From positions 1-36,289 of the forward strand of contig PDPU01000011.1 in assembly GCA_002746645.1 (NCBI GenBank): DNA of 36,289 nucleotides, in the 5' to 3' direction. The position numbers and the translations under genes were made by a program. Shown here one piece after another: positions 20,016-28,297 of this stretch. The notes beneath the pieces are model-generated. The model was not told the DNA's origin. It was given only the letters and a program-made list of their open reading frames with translations, and made no database searches. This DNA comes from Gammaproteobacteria bacterium (lineage in GTDB: Bacteria; Pseudomonadota; Gammaproteobacteria; Granulosicoccales; Granulosicoccaceae). Numbering within the stretch: position 1 is the stretch's first letter; each line of letters opens with the position of its first letter.

Positions 20016-20342
20016 GCGACTACCTCCTGACTCCCGGAGGAGCCCTTTGTTGTCTCCCTGATCACCATCCTACGCCTGTTGCAGCGAAGACGACAGGACC
20101 ATCACGCCCCCTTTCATCCGATCCGGCATGGATTTCACCCGACACCGGCTGCACTGGCGCGTGATGCGCATGGACGCGGGCCGTTGCCGTCCGGCTCCGG
20201 GCAGCCACGGCCGGGGACCCGGGCAGGTACAACCGGCAATCAGTCACCAACTACCCGGATTCTCCTGTACTTCGTCACTCCAACCTGTTGTATCCTCGCT
20301 GTCGGTCGCAATCGACCATGACAAGCAAGCGAGTGGAATCTG
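20016..20342. other. Divergent intergenic region
   Basis: This 327-bp gap separates the minus-strand cluster A from the plus-strand CNNM pair, so it should hold both promoters. A possible -10 (TATCCT at 20291-20296) faces the CNNM gene but lacks a good -35. The 71-codon plus-strand frame at 20128-20343 has no family features and ends at the CNNM start, so it is not called. I see no RNA gene. Confidence 0.5.
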
Positions 20343-21677
20343 ATGGATCTGATAATTTGGTTGGAGCTGGGCCTGTTCGTCATCCTGGTGGGCCTGTCAG
20401 GCTTCTTCTCGAGTTCCGAAACGGCGCTGTTCTCCCTGAACAATTTCGATCTGGAGCAGATGAAGCACGATGACAACCCGAACCTCGATCTCGTCAAACG
20501 ACTGCTGAGTGAACCACGCCGCCTCATTGTCACGATTCTCATCGCCAACGAGTTCGTCATCGTTTCCTCGTCGGTGATATCGGCATCGATCATCATTCAG
20601 CTGTTCGGTCCCGAATACTCGTACCTGAACCTGTTCGTGGCAGTGCCAGCACTCCTTCTGTTCGGCGAGGTCACGCCGAAGACACTCGCACTCAAGCACA
20701 ATATTGCGTTCGCGAGTGTCCAGGCGCGCCCGATCGACCTGTTTTCCAGACTGATCTTCCCGCTTCGCTGGATCATCAGACTGATTGCCGACCGGCTGAC
20801 CACCATGATCGTGGGCAGCGAACTCAAGCGCGGCAACATCGTCACCGACGACATGATCAGAACCCTGACGCACGAGGCCGAATCCGAAGGTGTACTCGAT
20901 CATCAGGAAGCGAAGTTCGTCGATCAGATCTTCGAGTTCGGGCACAAGACGGTCGGCGATGTCATGACTCCGCGATCGACCATCTGCTTTCTCTCGACCG
21001 AGATGCCACTGCGCGAGATCCTGAGCACCATACGTGCAACCCGACACGTCGCGTTCCCCGTCTACCGTGGCGGCAAGGACGACGTGATCGGCGTGCTCTT
21101 TGCCGCCGATCTTCTTGGCGTCGGTTCAGATCATATCGACGATGAATCGCAACCCATCGACGCCTTTCTGCGGACACCCTACCTCGTTCCGGAAAACAAG
21201 CCCGCCATCGAACTCTTCCACACCTTCCAGAACACCAAGCGCACCTTTGCACTGGTCGTTGACGAATACGGTGGCATCGTTGGCATCGTGAACATGAAGG
21301 ATCTGCTCGGTCAGATCTTCGGGCGCATACGCTCACTGTCCTCGGCCGCAGCGATGCAGAACATCGCATCCATCGATGACCAACACGTCTTCATTCTCGA
21401 CGGCGACATGGGCCTCGACGACTTCAATCGGGAGTTCGGTGTGAAACTGAAAAGGGATGGTATCCGCTCCCTCGCGGGCTACATTCTGAACCAGCATGGC
21501 GAATTGCCGGCGGTCGACACGATCGTGGAGACGCACCTTGGCCGCTTCTGCATCGTGGAAGTCGACAACAACCGCATCGTCAGGTTGTTGTACAGCCGGG
21601 AACCCGATATCGAATTGTCGAGCCGCATGCTGCTTGCGCCGGCTGACACGACCAGCAACGAACAAGGAGAGGATTGA
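20343..21677 (+). CDS. CNNM/CorC-family membrane protein, first copy
   Basis: Inner-membrane protein of the CNNM (DUF21) plus CBS type, a family linked to magnesium efflux or sodium-magnesium exchange and long annotated as hemolysin. The product is 444 residues. The CNNM part carries about four hydrophobic segments: one near residues 4-22 with the GFFSSSETALFS motif at its end, then segments around 58-88, 93-112 and 132-150; GEVTPKT lies between. Two CBS domains follow (about 205-325, with FPVYRG and LVVDEYGGIVGIV). A CorC/HlyC C-terminal domain ends the protein (about 340-425, with GYILNQHGELP). The ATG has a GAGTGG site nearby. It is followed after 2 bp by a paralogue. Transport direction cannot be read from sequence. 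Confidence 0.92.
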   Translation: MDLIIWLELGLFVILVGLSGFFSSSETALFSLNNFDLEQMKHDDNPNLDLVKRLLSEPRRLIVTILIANEFVIVSSSVISASIIIQLFGPEYSYLNLFVAVPALLLFGEVTPKTLALKHNIAFASVQARPIDLFSRLIFPLRWIIRLIADRLTTMIVGSELKRGNIVTDDMIRTLTHEAESEGVLDHQEAKFVDQIFEFGHKTVGDVMTPRSTICFLSTEMPLREILSTIRATRHVAFPVYRGGKDDVIGVLFAADLLGVGSDHIDDESQPIDAFLRTPYLVPENKPAIELFHTFQNTKRTFALVVDEYGGIVGIVNMKDLLGQIFGRIRSLSSAAAMQNIASIDDQHVFILDGDMGLDDFNREFGVKLKRDGIRSLAGYILNQHGELPAVDTIVETHLGRFCIVEVDNNRIVRLLYSREPDIELSSRMLLAPADTTSNEQGED

Positions 21678-21679
21678 TC

Positions 21680-22918
21680 ATGTCGGAAGTACTTTTCACC
21701 GTAGTGGCGATACTCATCTGCATCATTGCCGAGGGCTTCTTTTCGGGATCGGAAATCGGTGTCGTGAGCGCCGATCGTCTGCGGCTTCGTCACGAGGCCG
21801 CCAATGGCTCGAAAGGCGCGAAGCTGGCGCTGAAGATGCTGGAAAAACCCGAGTGGCTGTTGTCGACGACGCTGGTAGGCACGAACATTTCGGTCGTCAC
21901 CAACACCACACTGGCCACGGCGCTTGTCGTCAGTCTCTTCGGCGCCAGCTACAGCTGGCTTGCCGTGGTTTTCGTGGCACCGCTGAACTGGGTGCTGGGC
22001 GAGATCGTTCCGAAGAGCGTGTATCAACAGCGTGCGAACGAAATCACGCCCAGGGCGATATTCCTGCTGAAGTTCTTCTCCTACGTCTTCTACCCGATAC
22101 TGCTCGTGTTCAGCATCATCACGCGATTCCTGACACGGATGGTGGGTAGCGGGGAAAGCGGCATCTTCACCCTTCGGGAGCAGCTCATCTCGATGCTGCA
22201 CATGTCGGGCCCGGAGGGCAACGTGACCCCGGAGCAGAGCAAGATGATCCGTCAGATGTTCAAGTTCTCGGACACACCGGTCATACAGGCGATGGTACCG
22301 CTGGTCGACGTGATCAGTGTGGACAGAAGCGCAAGCTGCGCAGAAGCCAGAGAACTGGCCTTGCAATCAGGCCACAAGACCCTCGTGGTCATCGATCAAC
22401 GGGTCGACAACGTCATCGGAATGGTTCATACTCTGGAGTTGCTGGGGCTTGATGATGAAACCCCTGTCGAAGCCTACATCCGACCTGTCAAGTACGTGGG
22501 AGGATCGAAAAGCGCACGCGAGCTGCTTGACGATCTGCGTCACCTTGATGATTCCATGGCGGTGCTGGTCAACGAATTCGGCAGCGCACGCGGTATTGTC
22601 AGGGCAACCGACATCATGCAGCTCATCGTCAGCGAATATCACGACGAGCACCAGCTTACGGACGACGACAAGGATTCGATCCGCAAGATTGCCGAGACCG
22701 TGTATATCGTCAACGGCAACGTGAATCTGGATTTCCTGAACGATCGTCTGGGCATCGAAACCAAGGCGGGAGACTACTCGACACTTGCAGGCTATCTGCT
22801 GCAGAAGTTGCCCGACATTCCCGGTGCAGGCGTCAGCATTCAATCGCATGACATCACCTACACCATCGAAGAAAGTACCGAGCGACGCATCGAGAAGGTT
22901 CGCATTACCCTGCCGTGA
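21680..22918 (+). CDS. CNNM/CorC-family membrane protein, second copy
   Basis: The product is 412 residues and is a paralogue of the preceding protein with the same order: CNNM domain (EGFFSGSEIGVVSADRLR near the start, LGEIVPKSVY near 108), CBS pair (about 180-310, with LVVIDQRVDNVIGMV and VLVNEFGSARGIV) and CorC/HlyC C-terminal domain (GYLLQKLPDIPGAG). It is clearly diverged from the first copy, so the pair is not a recent duplication. The ATG at 21680 is preferred over a TTG at 21674 because the GGAGAGG ribosome site lies at proper distance only from the ATG. Only 2 bp separate it from the first gene, so the two may form a heteromeric membrane complex, which is inference. Confidence 0.92.
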   Translation: MSEVLFTVVAILICIIAEGFFSGSEIGVVSADRLRLRHEAANGSKGAKLALKMLEKPEWLLSTTLVGTNISVVTNTTLATALVVSLFGASYSWLAVVFVAPLNWVLGEIVPKSVYQQRANEITPRAIFLLKFFSYVFYPILLVFSIITRFLTRMVGSGESGIFTLREQLISMLHMSGPEGNVTPEQSKMIRQMFKFSDTPVIQAMVPLVDVISVDRSASCAEARELALQSGHKTLVVIDQRVDNVIGMVHTLELLGLDDETPVEAYIRPVKYVGGSKSARELLDDLRHLDDSMAVLVNEFGSARGIVRATDIMQLIVSEYHDEHQLTDDDKDSIRKIAETVYIVNGNVNLDFLNDRLGIETKAGDYSTLAGYLLQKLPDIPGAGVSIQSHDITYTIEESTERRIEKVRITLP

Positions 22919-22992
22919 GAACCCGACGTTCGTCCGGCGAATACCAAAGGAGTCCATCGTCAGCATTTGAAACCCAACATGAGGTAACGAAC

Positions 22993-23268
22993 ATGGGCCG
23001 CGAAACTACTCTTTTCAGCAGCAAGGAACCGAAGTCACGTGAGGACGTGGTCAGCTTCCTGCATGATCTCGCCAAGCACATCGAACAAGGCGAGGTAAAG
23101 CTTCGTCGTGGCACCGATGAAATCGAGTTCGATTTGCCGGATCAACTGATCCTGAAACTGAAGATCGAAGACGAGGAGAAAACCCACAAGGGCACCCAAC
23201 ACAGCTTCGAAGTCGAACTGAAGTGGTACGACAAGACCGCACAGGGCGGCCCGGTCGAACTGGGCTGA
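22993..23268 (+). CDS. Amphi-Trp domain protein
   Basis: The product is 91 residues and matches the small amphi-Trp domain family of unknown function. The pattern includes TTLFSSKEPKSREDVVSFL, then AKHIEQGEVKLRRG, EFDLPDQLILKLKIED and a final VELKWYD with the family's tryptophan. The ATG at 22993 is preceded by GAGGT seven bases away, and the start fits the family; the frame is open further upstream but overlaps the previous gene. It lies 74 bp after the second CNNM gene and directly before a strong terminator, so it is likely the last gene of that transcript. No function is known for the family; a soluble cytoplasmic protein is likely. Confidence 0.85.
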   Translation: MGRETTLFSSKEPKSREDVVSFLHDLAKHIEQGEVKLRRGTDEIEFDLPDQLILKLKIEDEEKTHKGTQHSFEVELKWYDKTAQGGPVELG

Positions 23269-23280
23269 GCCGATTGCAGC

Positions 23281-23322
23281 GAGCGTCGTGGCCATTTGCG
23301 GTCACGGCGCTCCTGTTGTTTT
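23281..23322 (+). terminator. Rho-independent terminator after the CNNM operon
   Basis: A 13-bp stem (23281-23293 with 23300-23312) includes two G-U pairs and encloses a 6-nt ATTTGC loop. It is followed by a T-rich run CTGTTGTTTT. It begins 12 bp after the amphi-Trp stop codon and is the clearest terminator in the window. Confidence 0.88.
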
Positions 23323-23480
23323 ATCGGTGCCTCCGACCCGATGCTCTTGCCTGTCACGGCAGGCACTGCTGAGGCGAAAGTAACTGCGCGGGTTCAACAC
23401 CCGTCGAAAAAACCCCGAATACCAACGAAGCCTGAATCAGGCTCGTGCCGCACTGACGATCCACGATAGGCTATGTGTTC

Positions 23481-24803
23481 ATGCGCCCGCAACAGATGAG
23501 TGCGCGCGAGATCATCGTCCTCGGCGCCGGCATGGTGGGTGTCTCGGTCGCCTGGCATCTCGTGAAACACGGACACTCCGTCACGCTCATCGACCGTCAT
23601 GTACCCGGCGAGGAAACGTCCTTCGGCAACGCCGGCGTGATCCAGGGCGAAGCCGTGGCTCCGTACGCGATCCCGCGCGATCCACGCACCCTGCTGTCGA
23701 TCATCGGCAATCGCCGTACGGATGTTCGCTGGCGCCCGAGCGCCCTGCTCGGCGCAGCCGCTCCTCTGCTGAGCTACTACCGGCATTCAGCCGCGACGCG
23801 GCATGCCGCCATCACGCGCGAGTACGCCACGCTCATCGCTGCCTGTCGCGATGCCCATGCGATGATGCTCGACGAGAGCAGCAGCGAACACCTCGTGCGC
23901 CGCAGCGGTTACATCGCATTCTTTCGACACTCGCGTGCCTACGATGAAGCCTGCCGACAGGCCAACGACGTGAGCCGCGAATTCGGTGTCGGAAGCAGGC
24001 TGCTCGACCGAACCGAGATCAGCCGCACCATCCCTGCCCTGCATGCCAGCGCGAGTCGAGCCGATGGCGGCGTCGAGATCGCGGGCGGTATCCACTGGCT
24101 GGATGCCTGGTCGGTCATGGACCCGGGCGACCTGGTGAAACGCTACGCGGCCACGATGATCGCGCTCGGTGGCAACGTGCTCCGGGATGACATACTGGCA
24201 ATTGAATCACCATCTGCCACGAACACCCACCGATGGCGACTCAGGGGTGAGACAGCCGACCACGATGCCGACGACGTGGTGATTGCAGCCGGTCCCTGGA
24301 GTCTTGATCTTGTCGCACCACTCGGTATTCGTTTTCCGCTGTTTCCGAAGCGTGGTTATCACCGGCACTTCGAAGATCAGGCAACGACACCGCTGAATCT
24401 GCCGATCATCGATGCCGAGGCGGGTTTCGTACTCTCACCGATGAAACGCGGTATCCGCCTGCTGACCGGAGCGGAACTGGCCCTGCGCGATGCGCCACCC
24501 GATCACGGGCAACTGCGCGCCGTCGAGCACGAGGCGCGGCGCTGGTATCCGCTGGGCAAGACCATCGACGAAACGCCCTGGCTCGGTGCACGCCCCTGCC
24601 TGCCCGACATGAAGCCGATGATCGGACCGGTAGCAGGACGACGGGGGCTCTGGCTGGCAACCGGTCATGGCCACCAGGGGTTCACCCTCGGTCCGATCAC
24701 GGGACAACTGCTCGCCGCGCAGATGAATGGCGAGACACCCCGCATCGACCTCGCACCGTTTTCGCCAGCGCGTTTCGGCAATCTCACCAACCGATCGCCG
24801 TAG
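23481..24803 (+). CDS. DadA-like FAD-dependent amino acid oxidoreductase
   Basis: The product is about 440 residues of the DAO/DadA superfamily. An N-terminal FAD-binding motif VLGAGMVGVSVAWHL has the glycines at about 15, 17 and 20, then the DadA-like ETSFGNAGVIQGE and the C-terminal WLATGHGHQGFTLGP that closes the flavin site. Such enzymes oxidise the C-N bond of D-amino or N-alkyl amino acids and pass electrons to quinone or oxygen. The substrate is not determined. The start is uncertain: ATGs at 23481 and 23496 and a GTG at 23475 are in frame, and none has a good ribosome site. It stands alone on the plus strand, facing the minus-strand cluster B genes, whose products could use its 2-oxo acid or aldehyde product. 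Confidence 0.88.
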   Translation: MRPQQMSAREIIVLGAGMVGVSVAWHLVKHGHSVTLIDRHVPGEETSFGNAGVIQGEAVAPYAIPRDPRTLLSIIGNRRTDVRWRPSALLGAAAPLLSYYRHSAATRHAAITREYATLIAACRDAHAMMLDESSSEHLVRRSGYIAFFRHSRAYDEACRQANDVSREFGVGSRLLDRTEISRTIPALHASASRADGGVEIAGGIHWLDAWSVMDPGDLVKRYAATMIALGGNVLRDDILAIESPSATNTHRWRLRGETADHDADDVVIAAGPWSLDLVAPLGIRFPLFPKRGYHRHFEDQATTPLNLPIIDAEAGFVLSPMKRGIRLLTGAELALRDAPPDHGQLRAVEHEARRWYPLGKTIDETPWLGARPCLPDMKPMIGPVAGRRGLWLATGHGHQGFTLGPITGQLLAAQMNGETPRIDLAPFSPARFGNLTNRSP

Positions 24804-24850
24804 TGGTGCGCATCGCCACGACCCCGCAGCGATGGCACGACTTCGCCTGC

Positions 24851-24902
24851 GACAGACGCCTGCGACAGACGCCCAGGACAGACGCCTAAGACAGACGCCC
24901 GT
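24851..24902. repeat. Four tandem copies of a 13-bp unit across a stop codon
   Basis: The unit GACAGACGCC plus three variable bases occurs four times head to tail (24851, 24864, 24877, 24890). The last copy encodes the C-terminal residues GRLS of the oxygenase on the minus strand and the stop codon falls at its junction with the third copy. The other copies are downstream of the stop. It looks like replication slippage; a role in 3'-end processing is possible but unsupported. Confidence 0.85.
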
Positions 24903-25668
24903 AGAAGGTCATTCTTGCCGATTCCGACAGGGCGACACCGGGTTCGGTGTTGTACGCAAGCACGACGAGCATGCGCGTGACATCACCCTCGGTCGGCGTA
25001 ACCCGATGCAGCGAGTTGCGACCACGAAACAGCACCAGACCGCCCGCGTCGATCGCGAGCTGCTCGACCGGTTGCTTGCCGTTCAGAACATCGGCCACAC
25101 CTTCATAGTTCATTTCCCCGGCATCCGCATCGCGGAGATCCTTCACGTATTCGAATACGCCACCCGCTTCCGGTTTCCGAATCAGCAGGGTGAGCGCGAA
25201 GGAAGAATTGTCGAAGTGCCAGCCAAGTTCCTGTCCCGGCCCCGCATAGTGCAGGTTGATCGAGGAGAGATCATCCGCATATTCATACAGCGCGTCGATG
25301 CCAAGTACGGAACAGAGAAAGTCCCGGAACGATTCGTTGTTGTAAAGCGTATGCAGATCGGAATCCGGCGGAATCTGATCGGTAGTGATGCAGCCCTTCG
25401 ATGAAGTCACCTCGAGATTGCGCGGGTGATCGCTCGGGTAGTCGGGATCGGCCGGCTTGAGATAGGCATTGTGCGTATCGGACGTGTAATAGGCGAGATG
25501 CTGCTGACGGTCGCCTTCGTCGATGATGCGCGCGACCGAGTCGGCCAACAGGAAATCCGGCAACACCAGCACCCCATTGGCATCGAGTTCACGCCGGCAG
25601 TTGTCGCGGAAACTCGCATCGGTGATCGGGTAGCGCGCGGTATCGACGATACCGTCAAGCTGATTCAT
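24886..25668 (-). CDS. Fe(II)/2-oxoglutarate oxygenase, BesD/HalD-like
   Basis: The product is 260 residues, close to the length of BesD and HalD amino-acid halogenases. The iron facial triad appears as H151 and D153 in GWHFDNSSFALTLL and H221 in SLHRVTPTEGD, with R232 (TRMLVVLAY) placed to hold 2-oxoglutarate. Halogenases of this group have Gly in place of the Asp, leaving room for chloride, so an intact HxD predicts hydroxylation of a free amino acid. The ATG at 25668 is chosen; a GTG at 25722 with GGAG eight bases upstream is a real alternative and would add 18 residues. It is last of the minus-strand cluster B genes, 147 bp after the DUF3726 fusion. The group assignment is from memory of motifs and length. 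Confidence 0.82.
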   Translation of the reverse strand: MNQLDGIVDTARYPITDASFRDNCRRELDANGVLVLPDFLLADSVARIIDEGDRQQHLAYYTSDTHNAYLKPADPDYPSDHPRNLEVTSSKGCITTDQIPPDSDLHTLYNNESFRDFLCSVLGIDALYEYADDLSSINLHYAGPGQELGWHFDNSSFALTLLIRKPEAGGVFEYVKDLRDADAGEMNYEGVADVLNGKQPVEQLAIDAGGLVLFRGRNSLHRVTPTEGDVTRMLVVLAYNTEPGVALSESARMTFYGRLS

Positions 25669-25815
25669 GTGATCACCGTTGTTGGCAGTATCGGTTGCGA
25701 ACGCGTCGTGGGTATCGGTCACGTAGGTCTCTCCGGCATCCCGTGAGGATGGGTTGATGAGAATTGAAGGCTTTCCAGCGAACAACACCATGATAGCCAC
25801 AAGATCGGCAGATAT

Positions 25816-28239
25816 TCAATCGTTGTCACTGTCTCCCGTGCCGGCCCCGCGTGCCCTGCTTTCCTCGGTGGCAGGTGCGTACGTCCGGTGCGCGAATCGC
25901 GCGAGCGTGTTCAGCACATCCTGCGGCACAGTGGCGCGTGACACCACCTCAGGAAACGATACCGGTGCCGCCGCGTCGGTCGTCACGAGCACCCGCTCGG
26001 CCATCTCGGTCAGCAACGCCGCATCATCACCGTCACATGCGACTCGCCAACCGTCGCTGGTCAGGCGCACACCCTGCCAGGAGGCGGCAAGCGGCGAACC
26101 CGCCTGCGCCGCCGCCGCGGCCAGCGCGGGTGCCAGCAGCAGGGGCAGGCACAGTTTGTCGATTTCGATGCCACCACGTTCGCGGACCTGTGCTGCCGCA
26201 TCACTCAGCGCGGCGCCTGCCACGATCGGATTCATCCGCCCCGAAGGGGAGCGCCAGACGGGTTCGTCCAGCGACACCGGTGCCATTCGGGCAACGGGCA
26301 TCTTGTCGGTCTCATCCAGCAGGCGTACGAGGAGATCGGGCCCGGGCAAGCCCTGTCCGGACAACCAGCGCGCCATCTTGCCTGCTTCTTCCGCCAATCC
26401 CCATGACAGCCCCGTGCCGCGTGCCGCGCGCCTGCACAGCACTTCGATCTCGTTGAGCGAATGGCTCGACGCAGCATCCATGTCTGCATCCATATCCGAA
26501 TCCATATCCGCATCCGTATCCATGTCCGCACCTGCACCTGCACCTGCACCTGCATCCGCATCCGCGGCGGGATACACCCAGAACTCGGCGTTTTCTGCCG
26601 TCAGTTCCTGTGGCAAGGGAGCGCCGGCATACATGCAGATGCGAATCCAGCGATCCGAACGCGGATCGAACTGCGTGGCACCGAAGAAGGACAGCTTGCA
26701 GCGCAGCATGTCGATGGGCAGAAGGTCTGCCGAGATGGTGTTGTCGCGAATCTCGGCATAAGGTGCGGTGGCAACGATCTGCACCCGACGCACGATATGG
26801 CGATGCTCGGGATGACGGAGCAGGAACGTGGCCATGTCGGTGTCTTCCGGCCATGCCGCAAGTGCGTCGAACAGCGTTGCCGCATCACGGCCCGGTGCCA
26901 GTGGTTGCTCGTACGCTTCGATCGGCTCCTCGAAGCGCTCGCCGAGACGCGGCTCGAGTTTCTCTTCCGACACGTACCAGGCACGGGCTCGGGTATTCGG
27001 CACGCGCCAGTCGATGGCGAGTGCCCAGTCGTAGACCTCGGACAACAGGCCGCGCAATTCACCGACCGTCATGCGGCCGTCGATACGGATGCCATCGGTG
27101 CTGCGATCCGCCATGGTATCGGCCTCGACGTCCACCAGCGCACCGTAGGGCTCCAGCATCAGTGAGGCGAGCCACTCCTGCCCCTCGGTGGACAACGCAG
27201 CCTCCGCCCAGCGATGGAGTGAGTCCCAGGGGTGATCGCCCGTGAGATCCGTGCGCGACAGCCAGTCGTCGATGCTGGCGAGATCGGTTCGCAGTGCCGC
27301 AATCCTTTCCCGCTGAAGCGGATGCGCCGAGCGCCAGCTGGCAATCGTCCGTGCGCCACGCCTCAGAAGCTGACGGAACAGCAGGATTTCCTCGTCACTG
27401 GCGCTTCCGATCGATCGCACCGTCTGCAGGGCCCGCTCCCGCGCGCTGATCCAGTTGTGGATGAGCAGAGGATGGTTCAACAGAAACGGCGCCATGCCGA
27501 GCCCGGTCGAATTGCCGATGCCGAGCGAGCGTGCAATCGCCGGATCGAGTCGTGCCGCCTGCCCGTCGGCTTGTGCATCGGCACGCGCATCGGCCATGTG
27601 CTGCACGAGATCGATCACGAACCAGCGCGTCAGGTACACCGACAGCATCTCGACCTGAAAGGGAGCAAGGAACTCGGGCCGATCGGCCACCGTTTCGCGA
27701 TCCGCCGCGCCGAACTTGCCCGAACCATAGACGGCCGTGGTGCGCATCAGATAGCCGACCGCGGCAACCTGTTCGGCCTCGGGCTGCCGGCCCGCCGCAA
27801 GACTCGATACCACGTACTCCCAGAGCCGTACCGAACGATTGGCGCGCGACAGCGACAGTTCCGTGTCACTGACCCGCCCGGCTTCCTGTCGGGGCACGTT
27901 CGCCGACAGGCGGGTGATGTCCTCTGCCGTGGGCACGCCATCGAACAGCGTGAAGGTGGCATCCCAGGCTTCGGCGATGACCCGATCCGAACGCTGCTCG
28001 GGCGGCAGTTCGTGAGCGAAGGCAACCAGTGAATACGAGTGTGCAGGCGCGTGCGCCGTGTAGACGGCATGGCCGATACCCTGCGCATCGATCTCGAAGG
28101 CCGTTCGTTCGAAACCCCAGTGATCCCGCGCCATGCGACGAGTCAGGATGCGCATGAACGAGAGACGCGACTGATGGAAGGAACCGAGACGCTCGAGACG
28201 CATCACCTGCTTCGCTTCGCGACATGCGATCGCTTTCAT
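25816..28239 (-). CDS. Large unknown domain fused to DUF3726
   Basis: The product is 807 residues. Residues 1-556 form a large soluble-looking domain I do not recognise, mostly helical with some aromatic-rich strands (WIRICMYAGAPLPQEL). Residues 557-592 are a low-complexity linker of Ala/Gly then Asp/Met repeats. Residues 593-807 match DUF3726, recognised by SLNEIEVLCRRAARG and LSWGLAEEAGKMARWL. No signal peptide or membrane span is evident. The ATG at 28239 is set by AGAGGT seven bases upstream; the longer open frame is rejected. The DNA encoding the linker has six-base periodicity. It lies 58 bp after the M19-like gene, in the same apparent operon. Nothing in it shows catalysis; the fusion suggests that the two parts act together. 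Confidence 0.85.
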   Translation of the reverse strand: MKAIACREAKQVMRLERLGSFHQSRLSFMRILTRRMARDHWGFERTAFEIDAQGIGHAVYTAHAPAHSYSLVAFAHELPPEQRSDRVIAEAWDATFTLFDGVPTAEDITRLSANVPRQEAGRVSDTELSLSRANRSVRLWEYVVSSLAAGRQPEAEQVAAVGYLMRTTAVYGSGKFGAADRETVADRPEFLAPFQVEMLSVYLTRWFVIDLVQHMADARADAQADGQAARLDPAIARSLGIGNSTGLGMAPFLLNHPLLIHNWISARERALQTVRSIGSASDEEILLFRQLLRRGARTIASWRSAHPLQRERIAALRTDLASIDDWLSRTDLTGDHPWDSLHRWAEAALSTEGQEWLASLMLEPYGALVDVEADTMADRSTDGIRIDGRMTVGELRGLLSEVYDWALAIDWRVPNTRARAWYVSEEKLEPRLGERFEEPIEAYEQPLAPGRDAATLFDALAAWPEDTDMATFLLRHPEHRHIVRRVQIVATAPYAEIRDNTISADLLPIDMLRCKLSFFGATQFDPRSDRWIRICMYAGAPLPQELTAENAEFWVYPAADADAGAGAGAGADMDTDADMDSDMDADMDAASSHSLNEIEVLCRRAARGTGLSWGLAEEAGKMARWLSGQGLPGPDLLVRLLDETDKMPVARMAPVSLDEPVWRSPSGRMNPIVAGAALSDAAAQVRERGGIEIDKLCLPLLLAPALAAAAAQAGSPLAASWQGVRLTSDGWRVACDGDDAALLTEMAERVLVTTDAAAPVSFPEVVSRATVPQDVLNTLARFAHRTYAPATEESRARGAGTGDSDND
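26464..26568 (-). repeat. Six-base-period repeat encoding an Ala/Gly/Asp/Met linker
   Basis: Within the DUF3726 fusion gene, alternating two-codon units encode AGAGAGAG, then DMDTDADMD and related stretches. Different synonymous codons are used, so the tract is older than a fresh slippage event. It separates the unknown N-terminal domain from DUF3726 and probably serves as a flexible acidic tether. Confidence 0.85.
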
Positions 28240-28297
28240 CGTCTTACCTCTCGTTGTCCACTGGCCGCACCGACCCAGCCTGCACGAGGCAGAGAAT

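Noticed and set aside
20128..20343. 71-codon plus-strand frame before the first CNNM gene
   Set aside because: No ribosome site or family pattern; probably the promoter region.
23325..23370. Second hairpin GCCTG/CAGGC after the CNNM terminator
   Set aside because: Only about six base pairs and no T run; the strong terminator upstream already explains transcript ending.
24804..24850. Possible terminator between the convergent DadA-like and oxygenase genes
   Set aside because: The best stem (GTGGTG with CGCCAC) is six pairs with one wobble and lacks a T run.
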